Shown piece by piece: positions 35,912 to 45,020 of a DNA stretch of 64,000 nucleotides; positions within the stretch are counted from its first letter, which is position 1, and each line of letters begins with the position of its first letter. Position numbers and translations under genes: made by a program. The stretch comes from JASHPR01 sp963749145 (lineage in GTDB: Bacteria; Actinomycetota; Actinomycetes; Streptosporangiales; Streptosporangiaceae), in NCBI GenBank assembly GCA_963749145.1, contig CAVVLN010000005.1:1178001-1242000 (forward strand), written 5' to 3'. The notes under the pieces are model-generated. The model was not told the DNA's origin. It made no database searches and was given only the letters and a program-made list of their open reading frames with translations.

Positions 35912-37554
35912 CCCAGGCGCGCCGGATCAGGGCGAGGGTCGTCATCGTGGGGGGCGGGCCGGTCGGGCTCGCGCTGGCCGCGACGCTCGGCCGGGCGCGA
36001 ATCTCCTGCGTGCTCGTGGAGCGCCAGCGCGAGCCGGTCATGATCCCCAAGGGGCAGAACCTGACCGCGCGCAGCCTGGAGCACTTCTACTACTGGGACT
36101 GTGCCGACGAGCTACGGGCGGCGCGCCTCCTGCCGCCCGGGTTCCCGATCGGGGGGATCACGGCCTACGAGAATCTCGCAAGCGAGTACTGGTACGCCCC
36201 GGCCGGCCGCGAGACGGTGGCCGACTTCTATTACCAGCGGAACGAGAGGCTGCCGCAGTACCTGACGGAATGCGTCCTGCGCAACAAGGTGAGCGAGCTC
36301 GGCTCGGTCACCGCGCTGTTCGGGTGGTCGGCCATCGAGGTGTCCCAGGACGACGGCGGCGTGCGGGTGACCGCCGCGGAGGCCCCGGGCGCGGCGCGGT
36401 GCGAGATCGAGGGTGACTACCTGGTCGGCTGCGATGGCGCCCATTCCCCGGTTCGCGATCAGGCGGGCATAGCGAGCAGCGGGGCGGATTTCGGCCAGCG
36501 CATGGTCCTGGCGGTGTTCCGCTCGCGTGAGCTGCACGCGCGCCTGGACCGGTTCCCGCTGCGGACCACGTACCGGGTGCTGCATCCCGAGCTCCACGGG
36601 TACTGGAGGTTCTTCGGCCGGGTTGACGCCGCCGAGACGTGGTTCTTCCACGCGCCGGTCAGCGAGGATGCGACGGCCCGGAGCCTCGACGTCCACACCC
36701 TGATCGAGCAGGCGGCCGGGTCCGGCGTGGCGTGCGCGTTCGAGCACGTGGGTTTCTGGGACCTGCGGATCGACATCGCTGACGCCTGCCGCCGGGGCCG
36801 CGTGTTCATCGCCGGCGACGCGGCGCACAGCCATCCTCCCTATGGCGCGTACGGCCTCAACACCGGGCTCGAGGACGCGGTCAACCTCGGCTGGAAGCTG
36901 GCCGCCGTGCTGGAGGGGTGGGGCGGGCCGCGGCTGCTCGACAGCTACGAGCAGGAGCGGCGCCCGGTCTTCACCGGGACGGCGGAGATGATCAGCCAGG
37001 GCATCGCGAAGGACGCCGCGTTCCTCGCGCGCTACAGCCCGCACCGCGACCGCGCCGAGTTCGAGCTGGCGTGGAGCGGCCTGACCGGGGGAGAAACGGC
37101 GCCGCCGTGGTACGAGCCGCACTATGAGGGCTCGCCGGTCGTGTGGGGCCCCGCCGGAGCGGCCGGCGGCGTCTGCGGTCCGCATTCCTGCCGGGCGCGG
37201 GCCGGGCATCACCTGGCACCCGTCGCCCTGTCCGCAGGCGGCAATGTCTTCGAACGGCTGGCGGGCGGGTTCACCCTGGTCGCGCTGACCGGGGAGCAGT
37301 GGCACGCCGGGGAGCAGCGGCACGCCGGGCCGGACCGGCACACCGGGCCGGAGCGGACGGCCGCGGGATTCCTGGCCGCGGCGAGCGCGCTGCGGGTCCC
37401 GCTGCGAGTGATCACCGACACCTTCGATGGCCAGCGAGCCGGCTACGGGCGGCGCTTCATCCTCGTCCGGCCGGACCAGTATGTCGCCTGGGCGGGAGAC
37501 GACCCGCCGGCCGACCCGACGGCCCTGCTGTGCCGGGCCGTCGGGGCTGGCTGA
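35908..37554 (+). CDS. FAD-dependent aromatic monooxygenase (PHBH/PheA-type)
   Basis: A 548-residue group A flavin hydroxylase. The FAD fingerprint is VVIVGGGPVGLALAATLGR, the DG motif is YLVGCDGAHSPVR (about residue 180), and the second FAD motif is RVFIAGDAAHSHPPYGAYGLN then TGLEDAVNLGWKLA. A C-terminal thioredoxin-like region completes the normal family length. These enzymes hydroxylate phenols or polyketides with NAD(P)H and O2. The start overlaps the amidohydrolase fragment's stop (ATGA). No catabolic or polyketide cluster surrounds it, so the substrate is unknown. A 30-base tandem duplication (37532-37591) spans its stop codon. Confidence 0.92.
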   Translation: MTQARRIRARVVIVGGGPVGLALAATLGRARISCVLVERQREPVMIPKGQNLTARSLEHFYYWDCADELRAARLLPPGFPIGGITAYENLASEYWYAPAGRETVADFYYQRNERLPQYLTECVLRNKVSELGSVTALFGWSAIEVSQDDGGVRVTAAEAPGAARCEIEGDYLVGCDGAHSPVRDQAGIASSGADFGQRMVLAVFRSRELHARLDRFPLRTTYRVLHPELHGYWRFFGRVDAAETWFFHAPVSEDATARSLDVHTLIEQAAGSGVACAFEHVGFWDLRIDIADACRRGRVFIAGDAAHSHPPYGAYGLNTGLEDAVNLGWKLAAVLEGWGGPRLLDSYEQERRPVFTGTAEMISQGIAKDAAFLARYSPHRDRAEFELAWSGLTGGETAPPWYEPHYEGSPVVWGPAGAAGGVCGPHSCRARAGHHLAPVALSAGGNVFERLAGGFTLVALTGEQWHAGEQRHAGPDRHTGPERTAAGFLAAASALRVPLRVITDTFDGQRAGYGRRFILVRPDQYVAWAGDDPPADPTALLCRAVGAG

Positions 37555-37591
37555 GGCCTGCGCCGGGCTGTCGGGGCTGGCTGAGGCCTGC
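37532..37591. repeat. 30-bp tandem duplication across the monooxygenase stop codon
   Basis: Two 30-base units, 37532-37561 and 37562-37591, differ at one base. Because the first unit holds the TGA, the second is untranslated. It looks like a recent slippage event. Confidence 0.8.
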
Positions 37592-37667
37592 GCCCCCGGA
37601 CGGGCTGGCTGCGCGGGCTGCCGCGCCATCATGGTCGCCGGCGCGTCCCTTGGTGTAATAGACAGTC

Positions 37668-38528
37668 ATGGACAGACGCGCACTTGTTCTGGGCGGCGGC
37701 GGCGTCACCGGCGTCGCGTGGGAGATCGGCCTGATCGCCGGGCTGGCCGAGCTGGGCATCGACCTGGCTGCGGCTGACGTGATCATCGGGACATCGGCCG
37801 GCTCGGTGGTCGGTGCTGACCTCGCCTCCGGCCAGGACCCTGAGGCGCTGTACCAGGCCCAGCTCGCGCCGCCGGCCCCCGAGCCCGCCGCCCGGATGGG
37901 CTGGGGCGTTATCGGCAGGCTGCTATGGATCATGAACACCAGCCGGGACCCGATGCGGGCGCGGGCCCGGGTCGGTCACTGGGCGCTCGCCGCGCGCACC
38001 ATGCCGGAGGCCGACCGGCGCAAGGTGATCGAGGGCCGGCTGCCCGCCAGCGAATGGCCCGCCCGGAATCTCAAGATCACCGCGGTGGACGCGCGGACCG
38101 GGGCGTTCACGGTGTTCGATTCCGCCGGTGACGCCGGCCTGGTGGATGCGGTGGGCGCCAGCTGCGCGGTGCCCGGAGTCTGGCCGCCGGTCACCATCGG
38201 GGACCGCCGCTTCGTGGACGGCGGCGTGCGCTCGGTGGCAAACGCCGACCTGGCCGCCGGATATGAGCGGGTGGTTATCGTGGCGCCGGTGGCCAAGGGC
38301 GCCGGCCACCTGACCAGCCCCCGCCGGCAAGCGGCAGAGCTCACGGCGGCCGGGGCGCGGGTCGTGATGGTGCAGCCGGACCGCGCGGCCGTGCGCGCCA
38401 TCGGGCACAACGTGCTCGACCTGTCGCGGCGGGCGGCAGCGGCGGCGGCGGGCCGGGCCCAGGCCGCGGCGGAAGCGGCAGCGATCCGGGACGTCTGGCC
38501 GGGCGACGGCGAGCCGGCCGCCCCTTGA
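37668..38528 (+). CDS. Patatin-like phospholipase (RssA/NTE type)
   Basis: A 286-residue soluble patatin. The oxyanion loop is LVLGGGGVTGVAWEIG at the N-terminus, the nucleophile is in VIIGTSAGSVVGADLAS (GxSxG), and the dyad Asp is in RRFVDGGVRSVANADLA (about residue 188). It probably hydrolyses phospholipid or lysophospholipid esters. It has no membrane segment or signal peptide, in contrast to the large patatin at 14156. It is preceded by ATAGACAGTC and no strong Shine-Dalgarno. An Ala-rich helix ends the protein. Confidence 0.9.
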   Translation: MDRRALVLGGGGVTGVAWEIGLIAGLAELGIDLAAADVIIGTSAGSVVGADLASGQDPEALYQAQLAPPAPEPAARMGWGVIGRLLWIMNTSRDPMRARARVGHWALAARTMPEADRRKVIEGRLPASEWPARNLKITAVDARTGAFTVFDSAGDAGLVDAVGASCAVPGVWPPVTIGDRRFVDGGVRSVANADLAAGYERVVIVAPVAKGAGHLTSPRRQAAELTAAGARVVMVQPDRAAVRAIGHNVLDLSRRAAAAAAGRAQAAAEAAAIRDVWPGDGEPAAP

Positions 38529-39033
38529 TCCAGGTCAGCTGTTCCACCGCCTCACACGACCGCGCCACGGAACTCCGCGCCCAGCGGGTGCAGCGGCTTT
38601 AATCCCGACCAACCGCAACGTTCCGTCACCGGCGCCCGTGGCCGCCAGTGACGGGCGCGAAGTGGTGGGGCGAGCCGCGACGCCGCCGGCCGCCCACGCG
38701 ATACCGCCAGATGACGGTGCGGCCGCCGGCAGGCCGGCCAGCACCAGCGTGCGGCGGCGGAGGTGCAACCGTTCGGCGGCGGTTATTTCATCACCCTCCC
38801 AGGCGTACGAGATGCCACCGACTGGTACGCGCAGGGCTTGTTCCAGTAGCCGCAGCATCCCCGCCGACCGGAGCGGCTATTACCGCACCCGGGCCGTAGG
38901 CCCAGGGCGCCGTCCGCCAGGCACTAGCGGCACGGCGGGCTCAACGTGGGCAAACGGGGCGATGATGGAGTCATGACGAACTGCACCCATGCCCCTAGCG
39001 GCACGCCGTGCGAAAAAGCAGTGGAGGCGTGGC
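38529..39033. other. Intergenic region holding one gene scrap
   Basis: Apart from the fragment at 38718-38849, listed separately, no gene is seen. A minus-strand frame (38535-38858) is antisense to that scrap and I do not support it. Confidence 0.4.
38718..38849 (+). pseudogene. C-terminal scrap, possibly of a Dyp-type peroxidase
   Basis: An open frame without a start reads AAAEVQPFGGGYFITLPGVR then DATDWYAQGLFQ before a TAG at 38847-38849. The ending resembles the last strands of Dyp-type haem peroxidases, but too little remains for certainty. Confidence 0.35.
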
Positions 39034-39792
39034 ATGAGCATCGGCGATGCCCTGGCGGAAGCGCGCCGCCGGGCCGGTCTCAGCATTAACCAGGTCAGCC
39101 AGCGGACACGGATCAGGGAACTGATCATCCTCGGCATCGAGCGAGACGATTACTCCGCCTGCGGCGGCGATTTCTATGCCCGCGGCCACATCCGCAGCAT
39201 CGGCCGCGCGGTGGGGGCCGACCCCGAGCCATTGATCCTGGAGTACGACGCAACGGTACGGTCGCAGCAGCCGGTCACGCTCGCGGAGCTCTTCCAGCCG
39301 GTCACGCCGGTCAAGGTGCACGAACCGGGCCGCCGCAGCCACCGGGCCCCCGTGCTGGGCCTGGCGCTGCTGATCGTCCTCGGCTTAGCCGTTTACCTCG
39401 TCATCTCAGGCACGCCTCACGCGCCACCCGCCCACCCCGCGGCCGCGGCCGGGACGGGCTCCGTGACTCACCACCGCGCCAAGCACGCCACGCGGCATCC
39501 CTCGCAGAAGCCCGCCGCTGCCGTGCAGTCCTACGCCCGCCAGGTCGTCATCCGGCTCACGGCCATCGAGGATTGCTGGGTCGAGTTCACCACCCCGGCC
39601 GGCGGGTATCTTTCCCAGGCCTACGTCGTCGGCGGCACCTCGAGCAGCTGGACCTTCGGGTATCCCGTTGATATGCGGCTGGGCAATCCGGGCGGGATCA
39701 GCCTGGACGTGGACGGCAAGAATCCGCTGCCGCCGGGCACCACGAACCCGATCACGCTGGGCATTGGCCTCAACGACAAGATCTCCAGCTGA
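39034..39792 (+). CDS. RodZ-like membrane protein with N-terminal HTH
   Basis: A 252-residue bitopic protein. An HTH_25 domain (MSIGDALAEARRRAGLSINQ, VSQRTRIRELIILGIE, FYARGHIRSIGRAVGADP) occupies residues 1-75. After a linker, one transmembrane segment (APVLGLALLIVLGLAVYLV) lies near residue 112. The Pro/Ala/His-rich extracellular linker leads to a DUF4115-type beta domain (VVIRLTAIEDCWVEFTTPAG to NPITLGIGLND). This is the layout of RodZ, which links MreB to the cell-wall machinery, and of similar actinobacterial regulators. ATG 39034 has GGAGG upstream. No mre genes are adjacent. Confidence 0.85.
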   Translation: MSIGDALAEARRRAGLSINQVSQRTRIRELIILGIERDDYSACGGDFYARGHIRSIGRAVGADPEPLILEYDATVRSQQPVTLAELFQPVTPVKVHEPGRRSHRAPVLGLALLIVLGLAVYLVISGTPHAPPAHPAAAAGTGSVTHHRAKHATRHPSQKPAAAVQSYARQVVIRLTAIEDCWVEFTTPAGGYLSQAYVVGGTSSSWTFGYPVDMRLGNPGGISLDVDGKNPLPPGTTNPITLGIGLNDKISS

Positions 39793-39945
39793 CCAGGAGC
39801 TGCCTGGCGTGGCTGCGGCCGACCATCGCGCGCGTCCAGGCCCCTGGCAAGGTGGTAGCCGTGGCGGCTGACGTGACCGGGGCCACCCCGTGGCTGACCG
39901 CGGGGCCAGGCGGCTGGCCAGCAAGTGAGCGAAGGAGCGGACGCT

Positions 39946-40683
39946 GTGAAACCAATGGATGACCGGGTGGTATTCCTCACCGGAGCGGCCGAGGGCCTTG
40001 GCCGGGAGGTGGCCCGGGAGCTGGCGAGGGCCGGCAAGCGCCTGGCCCTGTTTGACGTGCAGGCGGAAAAACTCCAGGCGGTGACGGACGAGCTGGCGTC
40101 CGCCACCGAGGTGCTGCCGCTGGTCGTGGACCTCGCCGATGCTGCCGCCACGCAGCAGGCCGCTGCGCAGGCGCTGGAGCACTATGGGCCGCCGCGCGCG
40201 CTGATCCACGACGCCGCCGTGCTCAAGGAAGTGGCCATGATCGATGTCACCTTCGAGAACTGGCGACGCGAGGTCGACATCATCCTGCAGGCGGCGTTCA
40301 TTCTGTCGCGGGCGGTGTGGCCCGGGATGGTCAGCGCACGCCGGGGAAGCATCCTGTACGTGTCCTCGGGCTCAGCGCTCAGCGGGTTCGTGAAGGAGAC
40401 GGCCTATACGCCCGGCAAGCATGCCCAGGAGGGACTCATGCGCGTCCTGGAACTGGAAGGACGGGAATTCAACATCGCCGTCAACACCATCACGACCGGC
40501 AAGCCGATCGATACCCCCATGTCCGCGTCGCACTACACGCCGGACATGTGGATCGGCGCGGTGCACCCGTCGCGGCTGGCGCCCGCGTTCGCCTTCCTGG
40601 CCGGCATAGATACGAGCTTCGCGACCGGGCAGCGCTTCAATGCCTTCCAGATGTCGGAAGCGATGCGGTCCGCGGTCACATGA
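39946..40683 (+). CDS. Short-chain dehydrogenase/reductase
   Basis: A 245-residue classical SDR. The cofactor motif VVFLTGAAEGLGREVARELA has TGxxxGxG, with Asp in LALFDVQAEK suggesting NAD preference. The catalytic residues are Ser in LYVSSGSALSG and Tyr/Lys in AYTPGKHAQEG (YxxxK). GTG 39946 with GGAG upstream is preferred over GTG 39925. It is cytosolic; the substrate is unknown. Confidence 0.9.
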   Translation: MKPMDDRVVFLTGAAEGLGREVARELARAGKRLALFDVQAEKLQAVTDELASATEVLPLVVDLADAAATQQAAAQALEHYGPPRALIHDAAVLKEVAMIDVTFENWRREVDIILQAAFILSRAVWPGMVSARRGSILYVSSGSALSGFVKETAYTPGKHAQEGLMRVLELEGREFNIAVNTITTGKPIDTPMSASHYTPDMWIGAVHPSRLAPAFAFLAGIDTSFATGQRFNAFQMSEAMRSAVT

Positions 40684-40833
40684 GCCCTGGATACTTACCA
40701 CGCGGGACGCGATGACTCGGTCAACCAGGAGACACTCGCCCGCGCGGGGATGGAATCGGTCTGTGAGGAGCCCGGGGTTCTCGAGACACGTCCGTGCCAG
40801 GATGTGACGGTGCCCCGGCTAAATGGTCATTTC

Positions 40834-41969
40834 ATGACGTCTCAGATGGGCCGCCGCGTCGTCGTGATCACGGTCGCGGCGGCCTTCGTCGCCGGTTGCG
40901 GAGCCGCGTCAACGACCAGCGTGCACCGCGGCGTGCGGGACAGCGCGCGGGAGGCCGTGCCATCCAGCACGCCAACGGCGCGAGCCAGCGCGACAACGGT
41001 CCCGCACGTGACGGCACCGGTCATGTCAACGACCGTTCCCGGCGCGCCGAACTGCCCGATGTTCCCGGCGAACAACGTGTGGAACACCAACATCTCCAGG
41101 CTGCCGGTAGATGCGCACAGCGCGGCGTGGCTGGCCAGCATGAATTCGGCGACGACCTACCTGCACCCCGACTTCGGCCCGGATCCGGGGGGCTATCCGT
41201 ACGGGATCCCGTTCACCGTGGTCAGCAGCGCGCAGCCGCTCGTCACGATCAATTTCCAGTATGCGAGCGAGAGCGACCAGGGTCCTTACCCGTTCGGCCC
41301 GGCAACGCCGATCGAGGGCGGCGCGAATGCTGGCGGGGACCGCCACGCCATCATGGTGAACGCCAGCACCTGCGCGCTGTATGAGCTGTGGGACGCGCAT
41401 TACTCCGCGGGCGGCTCGACCGCGGGCTCGGGGGCCATCTGGCCCCTGCGGTCCAACCGGCTGCGGCCGGCGGCTGGACCTCGGCTGACGCGGCGGGCCT
41501 GCCGATCCTTCCCGGCCTGCTGAACTTCGCGCAGGTCCAGGCGGCGGTACGGACGGGCAAGCCGATCACGCACGCGATCAGGTTCACCGCGCAGGTCACC
41601 CAGGCGGCTTACCTGTGGCCGGCCCGCCACCAGGCGAGTTCGGACCCGAGCCCGAACGTGCCGCCGATGGGCGCCCGGTTCCGGCTGCGAGCCAGCTTCG
41701 ACGTGGCGCGGTTCTGCCAGGATTCCCAGCCGTATTGCCGTGACGCCAAGGCGATCCTGGTGGAGATGAAGAACTACGGGCTGATCCTGGCCGACAACGG
41801 GAGCAACTGGTTCTTCCAGGGCAGCGCCTTCCCGCAATGGCCCGACGCCCTGGTGTCCCTGCTCAAGGGGATACCGGCCCGGGCGTTCCAGGCCGTCGAC
41901 GAATCCTGCCTGATGGTAAGGCCCAACTCCGCAGCGGTGAGCGCGAAGCCAGGCTGCCCGATCGGCTGA
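40834..41969 (+). pseudogene. Secreted lipoprotein-like hypothetical, frameshifted
   Basis: The N-terminal part begins with a signal sequence ending VAAAFVAGCGAAST, a lipobox Cys near residue 21 after MGRR. A Thr/Ser/Pro linker follows, then a conserved-looking domain: CPMFPANNVWNTNISRLPVD, LHPDFGPDPGGYPYGIPFTV, GDRHAIMVNASTCALYELW. Near 41455-41475, in a CGGCCGGCGGC run, the frame shifts. The rest continues GWTSADAAGLPILPGLLNFA and KAILVEMKNYGLILADNGSN in the next frame to 41969. The whole reads as one exported protein of about 375 residues of a family whose function I do not know. The break may be a sequencing error in the G/C run. Confidence 0.65.
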
Positions 41970-42000
41970 CGCGAGCGCAGCGGACGCTGCGAGCAGGCGG

Positions 42001-42687
42001 TCAGGGCCGGGACTGGCTGCCGTCGCCGGGGATCGATCTGGTGAGGGCGTCCAGGATCACGGTGAGCCCGATCCCGAACTCATCGCCGAAGTCGTAGCCG
42101 GGGCGCAGGATGTGCTCGGTCGCCATCTCGACGAGGTGGGGGTACTCGTCGGCGAACTGCTGCATGATCGCTTCGGTGGCCTCGGTGACGGTCTGGGGAT
42201 TGAAGGGCAGGGCGGCCTCCTGCAGCGCGAATCCGTAGATGTAACTGTCGAGCAGGGCGTAGGCGTGGGCGGTCATGGCTACCGAGAAGCCCGCGCCGCG
42301 CAGGGTGGCGAGGGTGGCGTCGTGGTGGCGCAGCGTCGCGGGACCGGGATTGGCCCGCGACTCCATGAGCCCGATGGCCCAGGGATGGCGCCGCAGCGCC
42401 CGGCGGGCCGAGACCGCCCGGCACCGCATCTGCGCCTGCCAGTCGCCGCCGGGCGACGGCAGGTCGATCTCGCCGAAGACCAGATCGACGATGCCGTCGA
42501 GGATCTCGTCCTTGCCGCTGACGTAGTAATAGAGCGACATCGGCTTGACGCCGAGCTCCCGGGCCAGCGAGCGCATCGTCAGCGCCCCGATCCCTCCCGC
42601 GTCGGCGACCGCGACGGCGCCGCGCAGCACCCGCTCCCGGCTGAGCGGAGCGCGCTCCCCAGGACTCCCGGCCACTGGCTCCAACAT
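42001..42687 (-). CDS. TetR-family regulator (TetR_C class)
   Basis: A 228-residue repressor. The HTH region is LSRERVLRGAVAVADAGGIG, ALTMRSLARELGVKPMSLYYYV, very close to the tetracycline-repressor HTH. A C-terminal helical ligand domain follows. It is divergent from an MDR oxidoreductase with two palindromic boxes between them. GGGAGC precedes ATG 42687, and TATAAC (minus strand, complement near 42700) could be its -10 box. It almost certainly represses itself and the neighbour. Confidence 0.93.
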   Translation of the reverse strand: MLEPVAGSPGERAPLSRERVLRGAVAVADAGGIGALTMRSLARELGVKPMSLYYYVSGKDEILDGIVDLVFGEIDLPSPGGDWQAQMRCRAVSARRALRRHPWAIGLMESRANPGPATLRHHDATLATLRGAGFSVAMTAHAYALLDSYIYGFALQEAALPFNPQTVTEATEAIMQQFADEYPHLVEMATEHILRPGYDFGDEFGIGLTVILDALTRSIPGDGSQSRP

Positions 42688-42711
42688 GTCGCTCCCGGGT
42701 TATAGCCAAGT

Positions 42712-42746
42712 CGTACTTAGTACTGTAGCGTGCCGTACTAAGTACG
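42712..42746. promoter_or_regulatory. Double palindromic TetR operator
   Basis: CGTACTTAGTAC at 42712-42723 and GTACTAAGTACG at 42735-42746 form a perfect 12-bp inverted repeat. Each arm is itself a palindrome (GTACT-N-AGTAC). Centres are 23 bases apart, about two helical turns, ideal for two dimers on one face. It lies in the divergent tetR/oxidoreductase gap. Confidence 0.85.
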
Positions 42747-42801
42747 AAACCCAGGTTCGGCGCGAGTGGCGGGTGCACCAGCGGCCCGGGAGGAAGCGGT
42801 C

Positions 42802-43836
42802 ATGGCACCTGAACGGCAGCACCTGACGACGGGCGAGGCAGCGGCCCCGGAGGCGACGGCAGCGAGCTCGATGCGGGCGATCGTGCAGGACGGTTACGGC
42901 TCGGCCGACGTGCTGCGGCTCGCGCGGATCGCCCCGCCCAGGATCGCCGACGGCGAGGTGCTGCTGCGGGTGCACGCGGCGGGCCTGGACCGGGGCACGT
43001 GGCATGTGATGACGGGCCGGCCGTACCTGCTGCGCCTGGTGGCCGGCCTGCGGCGGCCGAGACAGCCGGTAGCCGGGCTTGATGTGGCCGGCACGGTCGT
43101 CGCGGCCGGCCCGGGAGTGACCCGGTTCCGGGCCGGGGATGAGGTGTTCGGGTTCGGCCGGGGCACCTTCGCCGAGTACGCCGCGGCCCGCGAAGACAAG
43201 CTCGCCCGCAAGCCGGCCAGCCTCACCTTCGAGCAGGCCGCGGTGGTCCCGGTGTCCGCGGTCACCGCCCTGAACGCCCTGACCGTCGCCGGTCATGTCA
43301 AGACCGGGCAGAAGGTGCTGGTCACTGGCGCGTCCGGCGGTGTCGGCAGCTACGCCGTGCAGCTGGCCGCCGCGCTGGGCGCGGAGGTCACCGGCGTGTG
43401 CAGCACCGCGAAAACCGGCCTGGTGCGATCCCTGGGTGCGGCCCATGTCATCGACTACACCCAGGACGACTTCGCCGACGGCGCCCACCGCTACGACCTG
43501 ATCATCGACATCGCCGGGAACCCTGCCCTGTCGCGGCTCCGGCGCGCGCTCACGCCCGCCGGAACCGCCGTCCTGACCGGCGGCGAGGACGGCGGCCGGT
43601 GGACCGGCATGGGCCGGCAGCTCCGCGCGCTGGCCCTGTCACCGTTCCTGCGCCAGCGGCTGACCATGCTCACCCCGCGCCAGCGCGCCAGCGACCTGGA
43701 ACTGCTTACTCCCTTCATCGGGGCAGGCGCGGTAACCCCGAGCGTCGGCGCGACCTACCCACTGGACCAGGTCCGGCAGGCCATGCGCCAGCTCGAAACC
43801 GGGCAAGCGCGCGGGAAGACCGCCATCACCATCTGA
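42802..43836 (+). CDS. NAD(P)-dependent quinone-oxidoreductase-type MDR enzyme
   Basis: A 344-residue zinc-free medium-chain reductase. After a 35-residue leader comes MRAIVQDGYGSADVLRLARI, typical for zeta-crystallin-like proteins, then GLDVAGTVVAAGPGVTRF and the nucleotide motif VLVTGASGGVGSYAVQLAAA. It lacks the zinc cysteines of alcohol dehydrogenases. These enzymes reduce quinones or alkenals with NADPH. ATG 42802 has GGAGGAAG upstream. It is divergent from TetR and probably induced by its substrate. Confidence 0.9.
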   Translation: MAPERQHLTTGEAAAPEATAASSMRAIVQDGYGSADVLRLARIAPPRIADGEVLLRVHAAGLDRGTWHVMTGRPYLLRLVAGLRRPRQPVAGLDVAGTVVAAGPGVTRFRAGDEVFGFGRGTFAEYAAAREDKLARKPASLTFEQAAVVPVSAVTALNALTVAGHVKTGQKVLVTGASGGVGSYAVQLAAALGAEVTGVCSTAKTGLVRSLGAAHVIDYTQDDFADGAHRYDLIIDIAGNPALSRLRRALTPAGTAVLTGGEDGGRWTGMGRQLRALALSPFLRQRLTMLTPRQRASDLELLTPFIGAGAVTPSVGATYPLDQVRQAMRQLETGQARGKTAITI

Positions 43837-43850
43837 GCCGGCGATGCTGC

Positions 43851-44495
43851 TTACCAGCGGTCTACGTGCAGCACGTCCGCCAGCGGCCGGCGCGCAGCGG
43901 GGCGGAAGGTGTCGCCGGTGTAGTAGGCGGTGGGGATCAGCGCGCCCTGGCGGACGTCATCGGGGAGCCCGAGCAACCCCGCGATCTCCGTCTCGTATTG
44001 CAGGTGCAGTGTGGTCCAGGCGGTACCAAGGCCCCTGGCCCGGCAGGCCAGCATGTAGCTCCACGCGGCGGGCAGCAGCGATCCCCACAACCCGGCCTGT
44101 GACTCCCCGGCCTGCCAGGCCGGTCGCACCGTAATGCAGGGGATCACCTGCACCGGCACCTGGCCCATGTGCTGGCCGAGGTACGCGGAGCTGCTGCTCA
44201 CCCGGGCCATGACCTCGCTGCCGGTCCCCGCGCCCCGGCTCGGGTCGGCCGCGGCGTTGCTCAGGTAGCTCTCGGTCGAGCGACGGTAGAAGTCCCCGAT
44301 CTGCGCTCGCACCTGCGGATCGGTCACCACGATCCAGTGCCAGCCCTGGCGCATGCCGCCGCTCGGTGCCTGGAGCGCGATCTCCAGGCACTCTTTCACC
44401 AAGTTGAGCGGCACGGGACGGGTCAGGTCCAGCCGCTTGCGGACGGATCGGGTGGTGGTCAGCAGCTCATCAGGAGTCAGCGGCATGTCAGGCAT
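43851..44495 (-). CDS. Nitroreductase-family flavoprotein
   Basis: A 214-residue FMN enzyme. The family pattern is visible: TTTRSVRKRLDLTRPVPL (FMN phosphate-binding RSVRK), EIALQAPSGGMRQGWHWIVV, LPAAWSYMLACRARGLGTAW and DDVRQGALIPTAYYTG. It forms a dimer and reduces nitro compounds or quinones with NAD(P)H. It is convergent with the MDR gene, 14 bases apart. ATG 44495 has no clear Shine-Dalgarno; ATG 44486 is an alternative. Confidence 0.9.
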   Translation of the reverse strand: MPDMPLTPDELLTTTRSVRKRLDLTRPVPLNLVKECLEIALQAPSGGMRQGWHWIVVTDPQVRAQIGDFYRRSTESYLSNAAADPSRGAGTGSEVMARVSSSSAYLGQHMGQVPVQVIPCITVRPAWQAGESQAGLWGSLLPAAWSYMLACRARGLGTAWTTLHLQYETEIAGLLGLPDDVRQGALIPTAYYTGDTFRPAARRPLADVLHVDRW

Positions 44496-45020
44496 AATCG
44501 CATACCGGGATCCTGGCTCTGTGCTACGAGCGTCGTGGACCGGCCACGGTCACCGCGCGAGATCCGCCTTATTGGAGGCGCGGCAGTGCGGCCGCCAGAG
44601 TGGACGCCGGTGCTGCGCCCTGAATGAACGATCTGCGCGAAGTCCCGCGTAGGGAGAACGGTAGCCGCTTCGCTGGTGATCACCATCGTGGCGATGCGGC
44701 ACCATCGTGACGATTCAGGCCCTGAAAACTCGCATCAAGAAGTCGCCCGCCAGAACTATCCAGTCCTTCCTGAGCTGGCTAGGCGACCTCGCCGAACAAG
44801 TACGACCCGCGAACAGGCTGGCCATTCTTCTGACGGCCCAAGCGCTTGGTGCTCCTTCGCATCACCAGGGCGGCCCAGTCGATGCCAGGCAGCCGACCCA
44901 TCCGCCTGGGCGCAGCTCTTGACGAGGGTGTGGCCAGTCCTCGCTTCCCAGCACCGGGCTTGACGACCACACCCATAGGCCGACGGCCAACAGAGCAGGA
45001 ATGGCCGGGAAGCGCGAACA
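44496..45020. other. Intergenic region with a possible small frame
   Basis: A GTG frame at 44707-44922 (71 codons, MTIQALKTRIKKSPARTIQS, FLSWLGDLAEQVRPANRL) looks protein-like for its first 45 residues but lacks a ribosome site. It is preceded by a direct repeat CACCATCGTGRCGAT. I leave it as a possible remnant. Confidence 0.3.

Noticed and set aside
36112..37632. 506-codon minus-strand frame opposite the flavin monooxygenase
   Set aside because: It is antisense shadow of a strongly conserved flavoprotein.
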